In this document: positions 34,791-42,456 of the stretch, piece after piece | Layout of the letters: each line of letters opens with the position of its first letter | Position numbering within the stretch: the first letter of the stretch is position 1 | NCBI GenBank assembly: GCA_017633255.1 | Contig: JAGBPS010000033.1 | Span: 1 to 63,036, forward strand | Origin: Bacteroidales bacterium | GTDB lineage: Bacteria > Bacteroidota > Bacteroidia > Bacteroidales > WCHB1-69 | Direction of reading: 5' to 3' | Length of the DNA stretch: 63,036 nucleotides | Notes under the pieces: model-generated | Told to the model about the DNA's origin: nothing | Database searches by the model: none | Seen by the model: the letters and a program-made list of their open reading frames with translations, nothing else | Made by a program: the position numbers and the translations under genes

Positions 34791-35918
34791 ACTGTCAACT
34801 CCATATATTGCCCCTCCGCACGAATCCCTCCTCGCTCCGGTAACCGAGGCGAGGCAGTTGGGAAGACCGTTGGCGCGCAGCATGCCCAAAAAGGCGAAGA
34901 TAATGGCCTCTTTGAAGTCGATGGTGCTGTCGTCGGGGATGATGACTTGCCCGTGGAATTTCTGTCGGATGAGGTCGATGAGGAAAGCGTTGTGGGCTCC
35001 ACCGCCTGTGATGAGCAAGGTTTTGCCACCGGCGGAGTTGCAGGCTTCTGCAATTTGAAAGGAGATATGCTCGCACACGGTCCGCGTTTGGTCGGGAATG
35101 TTCAATTGGCATTGTTCCAAGATGGGAAAGAATGTGGTGTCAATCCATTCCCTTCCCAAAGATTTGGTTCCTATTTGTTGATAGTATTCCAGTTGGTTTA
35201 GTTTTTCCAATAAAGGCATGTCGATGCTGCCGTTTTGTGCAATAATTCCGTCTTCATCATACTCTTTCCCCATCTGCCGGGCCAATTGGTTCAGCACGAT
35301 GTTGCAGGGCGAGATATCGTAAGCTTTGCGCTGTCCGTTTTCACGGTACGACAGGTTGCTGATTCCCCCGAGGTTCAGGCAGATGTCGTATTGTCCGAAC
35401 AATAGTTCGTCGCCGATAGGCACCAAGGGTGCGCCTTGTCCGCCTAAGGTAACATCGAGGGTGCGGAAGTCGCAGACAGTGGGCTTTCCGCAGCTAGCGG
35501 CAATGTCCGCTCCACTGCCGATTTGTAGGGTCATGCCTAAGTCGGGACGGTGAAAAACAGTGTGCCCGTGCGAGGCGATCAATTCCACTTCTTCAGCAAA
35601 ATCGGCCATGAACTCGTTGACCTGCATCCCGATATAGCGTCCTAACTCGTTGTGGAGCAATGCTAACTCATAGCCCGAAAGGGTCATGGCTTGCGCAAGT
35701 TTTTGCTTCAATGCCTCAGGGTAAGGTATGGTTGTCGCTTTTCGGACTTCGTAGCTCCAGTTTTTGTCATCGGTGGTTGAGTCTTGACGATCTTCCTTCT
35801 TAAAGTCATTGAGTTTGTTAACTGAATCAGCATTTCCCGTCTTGAATACACAATACGCCAAATCTAACCCGTCTAATGAGGTGCCCGACATGATACCGAT
35901 AACGTGCTGATATTTCAA
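34788..35918 (-). CDS. anmK: Anhydro-N-acetylmuramic acid kinase
   Basis: Phosphorylates and opens 1,6-anhydroMurNAc from peptidoglycan turnover to MurNAc-6-phosphate. 376 aa with GIMSGTSLDGLDLAYC (phosphate loop), ASHGHTVFH, GGQGAPLVPIGD, LNLGGISNLSY and LLITGGGAHN. The start must be the TTG at 35918, because an in-frame TAA lies two codons upstream and the first ATG (residue 10) would remove the first beta strand. The last residues (GVDS) and stop come from the TTGACAGTTGATAG repeat word. Confidence 0.95.
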   Translation of the reverse strand: MKYQHVIGIMSGTSLDGLDLAYCVFKTGNADSVNKLNDFKKEDRQDSTTDDKNWSYEVRKATTIPYPEALKQKLAQAMTLSGYELALLHNELGRYIGMQVNEFMADFAEEVELIASHGHTVFHRPDLGMTLQIGSGADIAASCGKPTVCDFRTLDVTLGGQGAPLVPIGDELLFGQYDICLNLGGISNLSYRENGQRKAYDISPCNIVLNQLARQMGKEYDEDGIIAQNGSIDMPLLEKLNQLEYYQQIGTKSLGREWIDTTFFPILEQCQLNIPDQTRTVCEHISFQIAEACNSAGGKTLLITGGGAHNAFLIDLIRQKFHGQVIIPDDSTIDFKEAIIFAFLGMLRANGLPNCLASVTGARRDSCGGAIYGVDS

Positions 35919-35968
35919 ATTTTAATATTATATATTATTGAAAATCAATTGATTCTTGATAATGCTGC

Positions 35969-37243
35969 CTATTGCAACAGCTTGAGTTTATCCAAATGTA
36001 TGCTGTGCGAGCCTTTTACCAAGATGATACCATTGCTGATGGGGTTTGCGGCCAGATAATCATTGGCTTCGTCCACATTGGCGAAACTATGTGGGTTTCC
36101 TGCCAGATGTTTCTGGAACTCACTTCCGACAAAATAGGTCTCAATCTGATTGTCAAGGCATAGTTGGATGATGCGGGCATGTTCCTCGTCGCTGACACTA
36201 CCTAACTCCCGCATGTCGCCTAAGATGGCCACTTTGTGCGGGTGCTCAATGCCGATGAGGTTATGCAGGGCGGCCGTCATGCTGGTAGGGTTGGCGTTGT
36301 AATAGTCGGCAATGATGGTGTTGCTGCCTTTGTGCTCCACCTGTGAGCGATGATTGGCAGGTTGGTATTGGGCGATGGCTGCACAAATGTCCTCGTTGCT
36401 CACTCCGAAGTGGTGGCCGACAGCCGCTGCAGCCAGCATATTATACAGGTTGTAAGCGCCTGTCAGATGGGTGTCCACTGTTTGCCCGAAAAGCTCGATG
36501 CTGATGAGGCCGTCGTTGCGGACTACACGTCCGTTGATGTCTGCTTGCTTTTGGGTAGCGTAGGTGATTATAGGTTGGTAGTTAAGGTCTTGTGTAAGAA
36601 TATCATCATCAATATTGATAAACAAAGTGCCCTTGCAGCCGATAACGCTACGGTACAGGGCTTTCTTGGTGGTGATGATGTTCTCTTTGGAAAGAAAACC
36701 TTCGATATGGGCTACACCGATATTGGTGATGAGTCCATAATTGGGCATAGAGAGTTCGCAGAGGTCGGCGATCTCTCCGGGATGGTTTGCACCCATTTCC
36801 ACGATGGCAATTTGGTGCTCATCGCTGATATTCAGCAAGGTGAGAGGCACGCCGATATGGTTGTTCAGGTTGCCTTGTGTGTAGCTTGTTTTATATTTTC
36901 GTGACAGTACGGCGGCAACCAGTTCTTTGGTAGTGGTTTTTCCGTTGCTGCCAGTAATGCCGATAACAGGAATCCGCAACTGCTGGCGATGGTATTTGGC
37001 CAATTGCTGTAGGGTTTTCAGACTGTCATCCACTACCACACAATGGGGGTTGTCTTTCAAATCCTGACGTTCAGTCACCACGTATGCGGCACCGGCTTCC
37101 AATGCCTGGGTGGCGAAGTTGTTACCATCGAAATTCTCTCCTTTCAGACAGAAAAAGAGAGACTGAGGGATGATGTTCCGGGTGTCGGTGCAGATGTGCG
37201 GGAACTGTCGGTACAGTTTGTATAAATCTTCCATGGTATTCAT
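35969..37243 (-). CDS. murF: UDP-N-acetylmuramoyl-tripeptide:D-alanyl-D-alanine ligase
   Basis: Adds D-Ala-D-Ala to the UDP-MurNAc-tripeptide. 424 aa: N-terminal uridine-binding domain (DTRNIIPQSLFFCLKGENFDG), ATP-binding GITGSNGKTTTKELVAA near residue 95, VEMGANHPGEI, and the C-terminal Mur ligase domain with ADYYNANPTSM and ILGDMRELG. It has its own promoter (37261-37268) with a very short leader. Confidence 0.96.
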   Translation of the reverse strand: MNTMEDLYKLYRQFPHICTDTRNIIPQSLFFCLKGENFDGNNFATQALEAGAAYVVTERQDLKDNPHCVVVDDSLKTLQQLAKYHRQQLRIPVIGITGSNGKTTTKELVAAVLSRKYKTSYTQGNLNNHIGVPLTLLNISDEHQIAIVEMGANHPGEIADLCELSMPNYGLITNIGVAHIEGFLSKENIITTKKALYRSVIGCKGTLFINIDDDILTQDLNYQPIITYATQKQADINGRVVRNDGLISIELFGQTVDTHLTGAYNLYNMLAAAAVGHHFGVSNEDICAAIAQYQPANHRSQVEHKGSNTIIADYYNANPTSMTAALHNLIGIEHPHKVAILGDMRELGSVSDEEHARIIQLCLDNQIETYFVGSEFQKHLAGNPHSFANVDEANDYLAANPISNGIILVKGSHSIHLDKLKLLQ

Positions 37244-37260
37244 TGCATTGAATTAAAAAG

Positions 37261-37268
37261 CAAAGATA
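37261..37268 (-). promoter_or_regulatory. -7 box of the murF promoter
   Basis: TATCTTTG on the minus strand, about 18 bases before the ATG at 37243. Confidence 0.5.
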
Positions 37269-37316
37269 CGATTTTTTTTCGATTAGCCAATGGCTTAATC
37301 GGCAAATTTGTAGATT

Positions 37317-37352
37317 AAAAAACCCCTCCTGCCAATAAGGTCGAAGAGGGGA
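37317..37352 (-). terminator. Terminator of the FISUMP lipoprotein gene
   Basis: CCCCTC...GAGGGG stem, with a T run after it on the minus strand, 31 bases past the stop at 37383. Confidence 0.75.
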
Positions 37353-37382
37353 TTCAACAAAAATAAAAACACGGGTCCCGTT

Positions 37383-38180
37383 TTACTTGTCGCGGACGCA
37401 ACGCACAGACATGCCCAGTTCTTTGAACTCATTGTCTTTGGTCACAAATGCCTCGTAATAGCATAAGGATCTGAATTCTGCCATTAAGACATTGGGACTG
37501 CTATTAGCTGGGGTGCTGGTCCAGAAGAAAGCATTGTCGCCATAATATTGAGGTGTTTGGTGGCTTTCTCCCGCCGGCATGGCGGCAAAGCCACTGGCAT
37601 TATTGGCCGACTGGTTGTTGCCTACGGTATTGGTGGTTGAGCATTGGTTCCAACCGCTAGTGGCAGCCAGGGCTTTGGCGATATATTTACTGTTGTTGCC
37701 GCAATAGTATTCGGACTTGCTCTCAAGATAATTTGTCAGTTCCGTCCATTCCGCTGCCGAGGGCACATGCCAGCCGCTCGGGCAGATGCCTTGTAAGCCA
37801 CTCGGAGAAGCTGAACTGCCGGTAGTTCTGTTCACCACAGCTGGCCAGTTGTACATATATCCATTTTTGTCGGCCAAAGAACTGTTGTTGTCAGGATAAT
37901 AGCGGAAGGGGTTATTAGCGCTCACGTCTGTCACCATATTGCCTAAGGGAATGGCGGTGCCGTCGGCATAGTGTGTCGTTTTCAGATTGGAGGCCATCCA
38001 TACTTGATCGCCGATTTTAACGGCATTGTATGAATTGCCGTCGTAGTCTTTTACGGCGTTTTGAATCAGACCGTCACCAACGGGTTCCAGGTCTTCGGAT
38101 GGTTTGTCTTTTTTGCAGGAGCTCAAGCCAAGGGCAAAAGAGAGGGCCATACAGATCATCAGATAAAAATTTCTTTTCAT
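37383..38180 (-). CDS. Lipoprotein with FISUMP (Fibrobacter succinogenes major paralogous) domain
   Basis: 265 aa. Lipoprotein signal with LGLSSCKKD. The rest is a FISUMP domain: YDGNSYNAVKIGDQVWMASN near residue 45, YMYNWPAVVN, GICPSGWHVPSAAEWTELTN, FAAMPAGE, FFWTSTP and a C-terminal MSVRCVRD. Domains of this family are frequent in Bacteroidetes surface proteins, and their role is unknown. Diverges from the kinase gene. Confidence 0.92.
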   Translation of the reverse strand: MKRNFYLMICMALSFALGLSSCKKDKPSEDLEPVGDGLIQNAVKDYDGNSYNAVKIGDQVWMASNLKTTHYADGTAIPLGNMVTDVSANNPFRYYPDNNSSLADKNGYMYNWPAVVNRTTGSSASPSGLQGICPSGWHVPSAAEWTELTNYLESKSEYYCGNNSKYIAKALAATSGWNQCSTTNTVGNNQSANNASGFAAMPAGESHQTPQYYGDNAFFWTSTPANSSPNVLMAEFRSLCYYEAFVTKDNEFKELGMSVRCVRDK

Positions 38181-38295
38181 CGCAAATAAATTTTGGTTAA
38201 GAAATACGTTTATTACGTCGGTATCAGATGATCATCTCCTACATCCACATGACGCAAGAAACTACCAAAACGTTACAGTAAAATGAAAAAATAAT

Positions 38296-38303
38296 TATTT
38301 TTG
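38296..38303 (+). promoter_or_regulatory. -7 box of the kinase gene
   Basis: TATTTTTG. Transcription would start near 38309, so the ATG at 38307 could not be used and the start falls on 38322. Confidence 0.5.
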
Positions 38304-38321
38304 CAGATGAAAATTTGTGCA

Positions 38322-39665
38322 ATGGCAAATAGCGAGTCTTCTACTTCCGGTGAAATCATTTCCTCATTTGAGAATATCTCGAATGTGTTCATTTCATATT
38401 CCGAGATTCCATCAAGTGGTTTTAATCGCCTTTTTAAAGCACAACGCTATGGTAAATGGTTTGTGTTGAAAGGATTAAAACAGGAACACCAGCAGGAGGT
38501 CATTTATCTTGAGTTGCTGAATAAAGAGTTTGAATTGGGGATTCAGATGGAACATCCCAACATTGTGCATACTATTAGCAAGGAGATTGACCCTGTAGTC
38601 GGACCATGCATTGTAATGGAATATGTGGATGGTATCACCTTAAAGGAATTCCTTGCGCAGCGACCGTCTCAGGAGATTCGCCTGAAGATTGTGAAGGAGC
38701 TGTTGGATGCCATGTCTTACTATCACAGCCTTCAGATTATCCATCGCGACCTGAAACCCGATAATATTCTGATTGCCCGTAACGGTCAAAATGTCAAGCT
38801 GATAGATTTTGGCTTGGCGGATAGCGATTATCATGGGGTGCTCAAACAGCCGGCGGGGTCGAACAAATATGCCGCACCTGAGCAGGTGAAAGGCGATGTG
38901 CCGCTCGACAATCGTGCCGATATTTATGCGTTTGGCATCATTCTTCGCCAGCTTTTCCCTAATCGTTATGGTAGCGTTGCCCGCAAATGCACGCATCAGG
39001 ACAGGGAAAAGCGTTTTCAACATGCGGAGGAAATTTGGCGAAGCATACAGCAGCGCTCTCGCCGTTTGATGCTGTTTTTTATAGGGCTGTTATTTGGCTC
39101 GGTGACGGGACTTTGGTTTTTCCTCCATCAGTCGAAAGAGGAAGCTGAGATAATCCCTGTTACTGAAGATTTGATTATTCAAAAATCCTCAGATACAAAT
39201 ATAAAACAACAATTTCCCGATGCTGAATCTACACAGACCGCATCACTATTGGAAGACCTTTCAGAGTCTTCTTCAAAAAATTTGAAAGTAAAAAATATGG
39301 ATGATCAAGATGATTGGTATTTTCAGAAGGAGGCGCAGCGCATGATAGACAAGAAATTGGATTCAATGTTCAAGCCTTGGTGGGATTGGTATTATGAATG
39401 GGAAAAGACTATACCTGATAATTCATTGAGTCCTTCTGAGCTGAGTAATGTCGGTGATGAAATGATGTTCAGAGAACCATTTATTTTGGAAGGGTTGAAT
39501 ATGAAAGGAGAGGTCGTTTCATCGGTCATTCAAAAGATTCCGCAGTGTGAAAAAATGGAATGGCAACTGAAATATTATTACGAACAAAGGTTTTTGGAAA
39601 AAAGAACTATTGTGTTGGACACACAGCATGTCATTATAGAGAAAAAATATAACAAGGATTTCTAA
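38322..39665 (+). CDS. Membrane-anchored serine/threonine protein kinase
   Basis: Hanks-type kinase, 447 aa from ATG 38322 (earlier TTG 38301 and ATG 38307 lie in or before the predicted transcription start). Kinase domain about 20-245: degenerate glycine loop (SSGFNRLF), ATP Lys in FVLKGLK, catalytic HRDLKPDNIL, DFGLADSD, and AAPEQV with DIYAFGIILRQLF. A transmembrane helix near residues 251-271 (LMLFFIGLLFGSVTGLWFFL) leads to a roughly 175-residue periplasmic part with no domain I recognise. It ends tail-to-tail with the minus-strand gene 39662, the stop codons sharing bases. Confidence 0.9.
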   Translation: MANSESSTSGEIISSFENISNVFISYSEIPSSGFNRLFKAQRYGKWFVLKGLKQEHQQEVIYLELLNKEFELGIQMEHPNIVHTISKEIDPVVGPCIVMEYVDGITLKEFLAQRPSQEIRLKIVKELLDAMSYYHSLQIIHRDLKPDNILIARNGQNVKLIDFGLADSDYHGVLKQPAGSNKYAAPEQVKGDVPLDNRADIYAFGIILRQLFPNRYGSVARKCTHQDREKRFQHAEEIWRSIQQRSRRLMLFFIGLLFGSVTGLWFFLHQSKEEAEIIPVTEDLIIQKSSDTNIKQQFPDAESTQTASLLEDLSESSSKNLKVKNMDDQDDWYFQKEAQRMIDKKLDSMFKPWWDWYYEWEKTIPDNSLSPSELSNVGDEMMFREPFILEGLNMKGEVVSSVIQKIPQCEKMEWQLKYYYEQRFLEKRTIVLDTQHVIIEKKYNKDF

Positions 39666-40234
39666 CTTTTTTTCCGCTCAACATTGGTTAGTCCACCCTT
39701 GTTGCCCACCACAAATAGAGTGGGTGTTTTGTTTCCCCGTACAAAGTGGTCCAAATAGAGCGGTTGTCCGATGATAAAACAGGTACAGTGGAAGCTGTCG
39801 TCGGGTTTCAGTTTGGAGTTTTCGCTTTCTATCACGGTAAAATAACCGTTCCCGTTATGTTGTAGCAGCACACGCCGGTCGGGTGCCCAAGTAATAGTCA
39901 GCTGTTCGTCCAGGGGCACATCTGTGGCGTATAGCGAGCGTCCAAGTACTAAATTTGACGATTCCCCTTTGCCATTGTGATTCTCAACGAAGTCGTCCCA
40001 GTCACGAAAGCCCACACAGCGTGCAAGTAGGGAGAGGGTGGAGAAACGTAGCGTGTCGTAGCCGTCAATATAGCCCCAGATGCGCTTGAGGGTGGTCACT
40101 CCGAGGGTCTCTCGACATCGTTCCTGGATGACACCGGTGAGGAACTGGAAATCAGCAGGTGTTTTCATCTTCCGCGACACCGATTCTTCCACCATCTGGC
40201 GCAGCAGCATAATATTATTTTCTTGGTCGTTCAT
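39662..40234 (-). CDS. Hypothetical protein with helix-turn-helix-like N-terminus
   Basis: 190 aa, not recognised as a named family. The first half (MNDQENNIMLLRQMVEESVSR ... TLKRIWGYIDGYDTLRFSTL) reads like an all-helical DNA-binding segment, with TLSLLARCVGFRDWDDFVE resembling a turn-helix. The C-terminal half is beta-rich (LTITWAPDRRVLLQHNGNGYF). It is cytosolic, with no signal. Stop codons of this gene and of the kinase overlap (CTAA at 39662-39665). A regulatory link to the kinase is conceivable but rests only on position. Confidence 0.65.
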   Translation of the reverse strand: MNDQENNIMLLRQMVEESVSRKMKTPADFQFLTGVIQERCRETLGVTTLKRIWGYIDGYDTLRFSTLSLLARCVGFRDWDDFVENHNGKGESSNLVLGRSLYATDVPLDEQLTITWAPDRRVLLQHNGNGYFTVIESENSKLKPDDSFHCTCFIIGQPLYLDHFVRGNKTPTLFVVGNKGGLTNVERKKS

Positions 40235-40250
40235 ATAGTTTTATTTTTGG

Positions 40251-40258
40251 CAAAAGTA
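40251..40258 (-). promoter_or_regulatory. -7 box for gene 39662-40234
   Basis: TACTTTTG on the minus strand, 16 bases before the ATG. Confidence 0.5.
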
Positions 40259-40307
40259 CGAAAAAAGAAGTAACAAAATTTTTCCAAATTGGTCCGAATA
40301 CTGCTTG

Positions 40308-40600
40308 TCAGCAGCAGTAATGAATGATGTTTTTGAAGATGCAATGGGCAAAAAGAATCAATAAATCCACAATCAAAAGGATAGTAAGCGTTTTTTTTAG
40401 TTTTGGAACTGAAAAAAAGTAGTAAATGAGGAATAATAGTCCAGTGACTGACAAGGGCAGCAAAGCAGGAAAAAGGGTGATACTTTTCCAAATATCACCC
40501 TGTAACAATGCGATTACGGCTCTTTGGAATCCGCAAAACGGACAATCGATGCCAAAATAATGTTTCCAGACACATGGCAGTTGGTGCCCAGAAAAATCAT
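40308..40600 (-). pseudogene. DUF2752 small membrane protein, frameshifted just after the start
   Basis: In the frame ending at 40308 there is a clear DUF2752 core: FGIDCPFCGFQRAVIALLQG, then ITLFPALLPL and two hydrophobic segments. This frame is blocked by a TAA right before it and has no ATG. An ATG at 40600 in another frame starts MIF; adding one base to the five-A run at 40592-40596 would join them as MIFSGHQLPCVWKHYFGIDC, a natural DUF2752 start of about 97 aa. It is either a real frameshift or a homopolymer error. The function of DUF2752 is unknown. It follows the lipoprotein gene by 12 bases. Confidence 0.75.
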
Positions 40601-40612
40601 TTTACATGGTGA

Positions 40613-41392
40613 TTACCACCCCCAATCATCATCTTCTTCCATCTTTTTAAGCTCTTTTTCCGCTTTTTTAGCAGACTTGTACATGTCATTGGTAGCCTTT
40701 ACTGCCTCGCCAGTGGCTTTGAGCATTTCAGTAGCTGCTTTTGCCGCATTCACGGCATCGTCGAGGTCAATATCGTCATCATCATAGTTTCCACTGCTGC
40801 TGTAAGAACTGCTGGAAGAGTAGGAACTACTGGAACTTTTTGAGGTCGTATGCAAGTCCATTCTTTTCAAGGCGATACCTGCAATTTTGTCGAACTTTTC
40901 TTTGGCTATTTTATATTCTTCAGCGTCAGAATCGTATGACTCTTTTACCAACAGATCTTCTTTTTTAACACTATTTGACGCAAGTATAGTTTTTACCACA
41001 TCCAAATCAGCTTTGATATGGAAGTCAATTGGAGAGCCATTGACATCAAGAAATTCCACTTCCATATGATCGTGAAACCAAGATTCTGCATTTCCCATGT
41101 ATGGGTAATATACCTCATCGGGATCTGAAGGGGTGTACATGTAAGTAACAGTTTCCCAGGGATAGGTGTTTTCAATAGGGATCAAAGCACGCAAAGTCCA
41201 TCTTTCATCGCTAACTTTCACCAGCATCACTTTCACAGAGTCTGCGGCAATATTAATAAGGTCGCTGTGTTCTCCAGATTTTTTTACAGCAGTCGCAGGA
41301 AGCATTTTTGTCTCTTCTTGTTGTTTTGAGGAGCAGGAGAAGAGAAACAGTCCCAACAAGGACAAAATCATAAATAACCTAATTCTTTTCAT
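40613..41392 (-). CDS. Hypothetical lipoprotein with Ser-rich linker
   Basis: 259 aa. Lipoprotein signal with LFLFSCSSK. The middle part (about 40-175) is a mixed alpha/beta region with RWTLRALIPIENTYPWETV and FHDHMEVEFLDVNGSPIDF. A low-complexity run follows (SSSSSYSSSSSYSSSGN, then DDDDIDLDD), and a charged helix (KSAKKAEKELKKMEEDDD) ends it. I do not recognise a family. It probably sits in the periplasm or at the outer membrane. DUF2752 follows directly. Confidence 0.78.
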   Translation of the reverse strand: MKRIRLFMILSLLGLFLFSCSSKQQEETKMLPATAVKKSGEHSDLINIAADSVKVMLVKVSDERWTLRALIPIENTYPWETVTYMYTPSDPDEVYYPYMGNAESWFHDHMEVEFLDVNGSPIDFHIKADLDVVKTILASNSVKKEDLLVKESYDSDAEEYKIAKEKFDKIAGIALKRMDLHTTSKSSSSSYSSSSSYSSSGNYDDDDIDLDDAVNAAKAATEMLKATGEAVKATNDMYKSAKKAEKELKKMEEDDDWGW

Positions 41393-41682
41393 TGTTTAAT
41401 TTTTTTGAGTGAATAATATAAAAATGGTTGTTATCAATAAGATCACAATCTGTCGTTTCAACGATTTAGACGTTGCAAAAATAAAGACTTGATTAATAGG
41501 TTGTTTGGTCCGAATTGGTCCTAATGAGGTGTCGGTTTGCTGGTCCAGAAAAATCAAGATTATGATCTTTGGTCTGCGGACATGCTGTCTGATACTCTAT
41601 GCTGCCCTACAGGGAGCAAGAACAATGCACCAATATACCGCTATATGCGGTTAGATAAATTGAAAGAAATGCATACGTCACA
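41393..41682. other. 290-bp region upstream of the lipoprotein gene; no gene supported
   Basis: Contains a minus-strand -7 box TATTTTTG (41476-41483) for the lipoprotein gene and two copies of a TGGTCC motif near 41507-41519 that also occurs around 40290. An open frame starting at 41537 on the plus strand overlaps pnuT and looks spurious. Confidence 0.55.
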
Positions 41683-42285
41683 TTATATTTCGGCAGTCGC
41701 TTGCCCCCGCATCTCCTTCCGCCACTTGAAATACCCCATTGCGGCGATGAGTGTGTAGAAAGCGAAGAAGCCGGTCATTGCGTACAAGCCTTTCCAGGCA
41801 TAGAGGGCGGTGGAGACGAGGTTGACAACTACCCACAGCCACCAGTGCTCGATGTGCTTTTTGGCCAGCAAATACATGGCTACCACGCTGAGGGCAGTGG
41901 TGAATGAGTCGCCGAAAGGTACAGGACTGTCGGTGAGGCGGCTGAGCAGGAACCATAGGGCTGCCCATATTGCTATGCCTATGAGTGTTAACGGAAGAAT
42001 CTTGCTTTTCGGTGTGTGCGTGATGGGCATTTCCACCTTGTCATCTTCCCCGTTGCCTGCCCTGCTGTGGCGTTTCCATTCGAAGATGCCGTAGAGGTTG
42101 GCACCCAGGTAGTAGGCATAGATGCCTGCGTCAGCATAAAATTTTGATTGATAAAATATTACGATGTAAAACAACGACATGATAATTCCGGCAGTCCACA
42201 GCCAGAACGAAGCTTTGTATTCCAATATGAGGTAAACAAAGCCGATGGCTACGCCGATGTATTCGATGAGGGTTGAGGTGTCCAT
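41683..42285 (-). CDS. pnuT: PnuT-type thiamine transporter (PnuC family)
   Basis: Inner-membrane facilitator of the PnuC/SWEET-like fold, 200 aa with about seven hydrophobic segments. PnuC-type signatures: YLILEYKASFWLWTAGI, FYADAGIYAYYLGANLYGIFEW, PFGDSFTTALSVVAMYLLAKK and HWWLWVVVNLVSTALY. Members that follow a TPP-riboswitch-controlled TonB receptor in Bacteroidetes are thiamine carriers (PnuT) rather than nicotinamide riboside carriers. That choice here rests on the operon with the receptor and riboswitch. Confidence 0.85.
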   Translation of the reverse strand: MDTSTLIEYIGVAIGFVYLILEYKASFWLWTAGIIMSLFYIVIFYQSKFYADAGIYAYYLGANLYGIFEWKRHSRAGNGEDDKVEMPITHTPKSKILPLTLIGIAIWAALWFLLSRLTDSPVPFGDSFTTALSVVAMYLLAKKHIEHWWLWVVVNLVSTALYAWKGLYAMTGFFAFYTLIAAMGYFKWRKEMRGQATAEI

Positions 42286-42288
42286 GAT

Positions 42289-42456
42289 TTCAATGTGCTA
42301 ATTAGTTAATGTGCCAATGTGCTAATGGATTTAAGAACTATGGGTGAAAAATGTTTTGTTTGTTGATGTGTTGATTTTATTTGCGTATTTGCTAATTAAC
42401 TAATTTGCTAATTAATAATTGGCACATTAGCACATTGTTAATTAGCACATTAATTA
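42289..42456. repeat. GTGCTAAT word tracts forming an imperfect inverted pair
   Basis: CAATGTGCTAATTAGTTAAT-type words at 42291-42327 and the complementary GGCACATTAGCACATTG words at 42419-42456 face each other across about 90 bases that also hold AATTAACTAATTTGCTAA words. They fill the space between the TonB receptor and pnuT. Confidence 0.75.

Noticed and set aside
38301..38321. Earlier kinase starts (TTG 38301, ATG 38307)
   Set aside because: They lie in or right at the predicted -7 box and transcription start.
40231..40491. Open frame MEKYHPF on the minus strand
   Set aside because: It is out of frame with the recognisable DUF2752 coding sequence over the same DNA.
41537..41758. 73-codon plus-strand frame upstream of and into pnuT
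   Set aside because: No start context, no family resemblance and overlap with the pnuT 3' end on the other strand.
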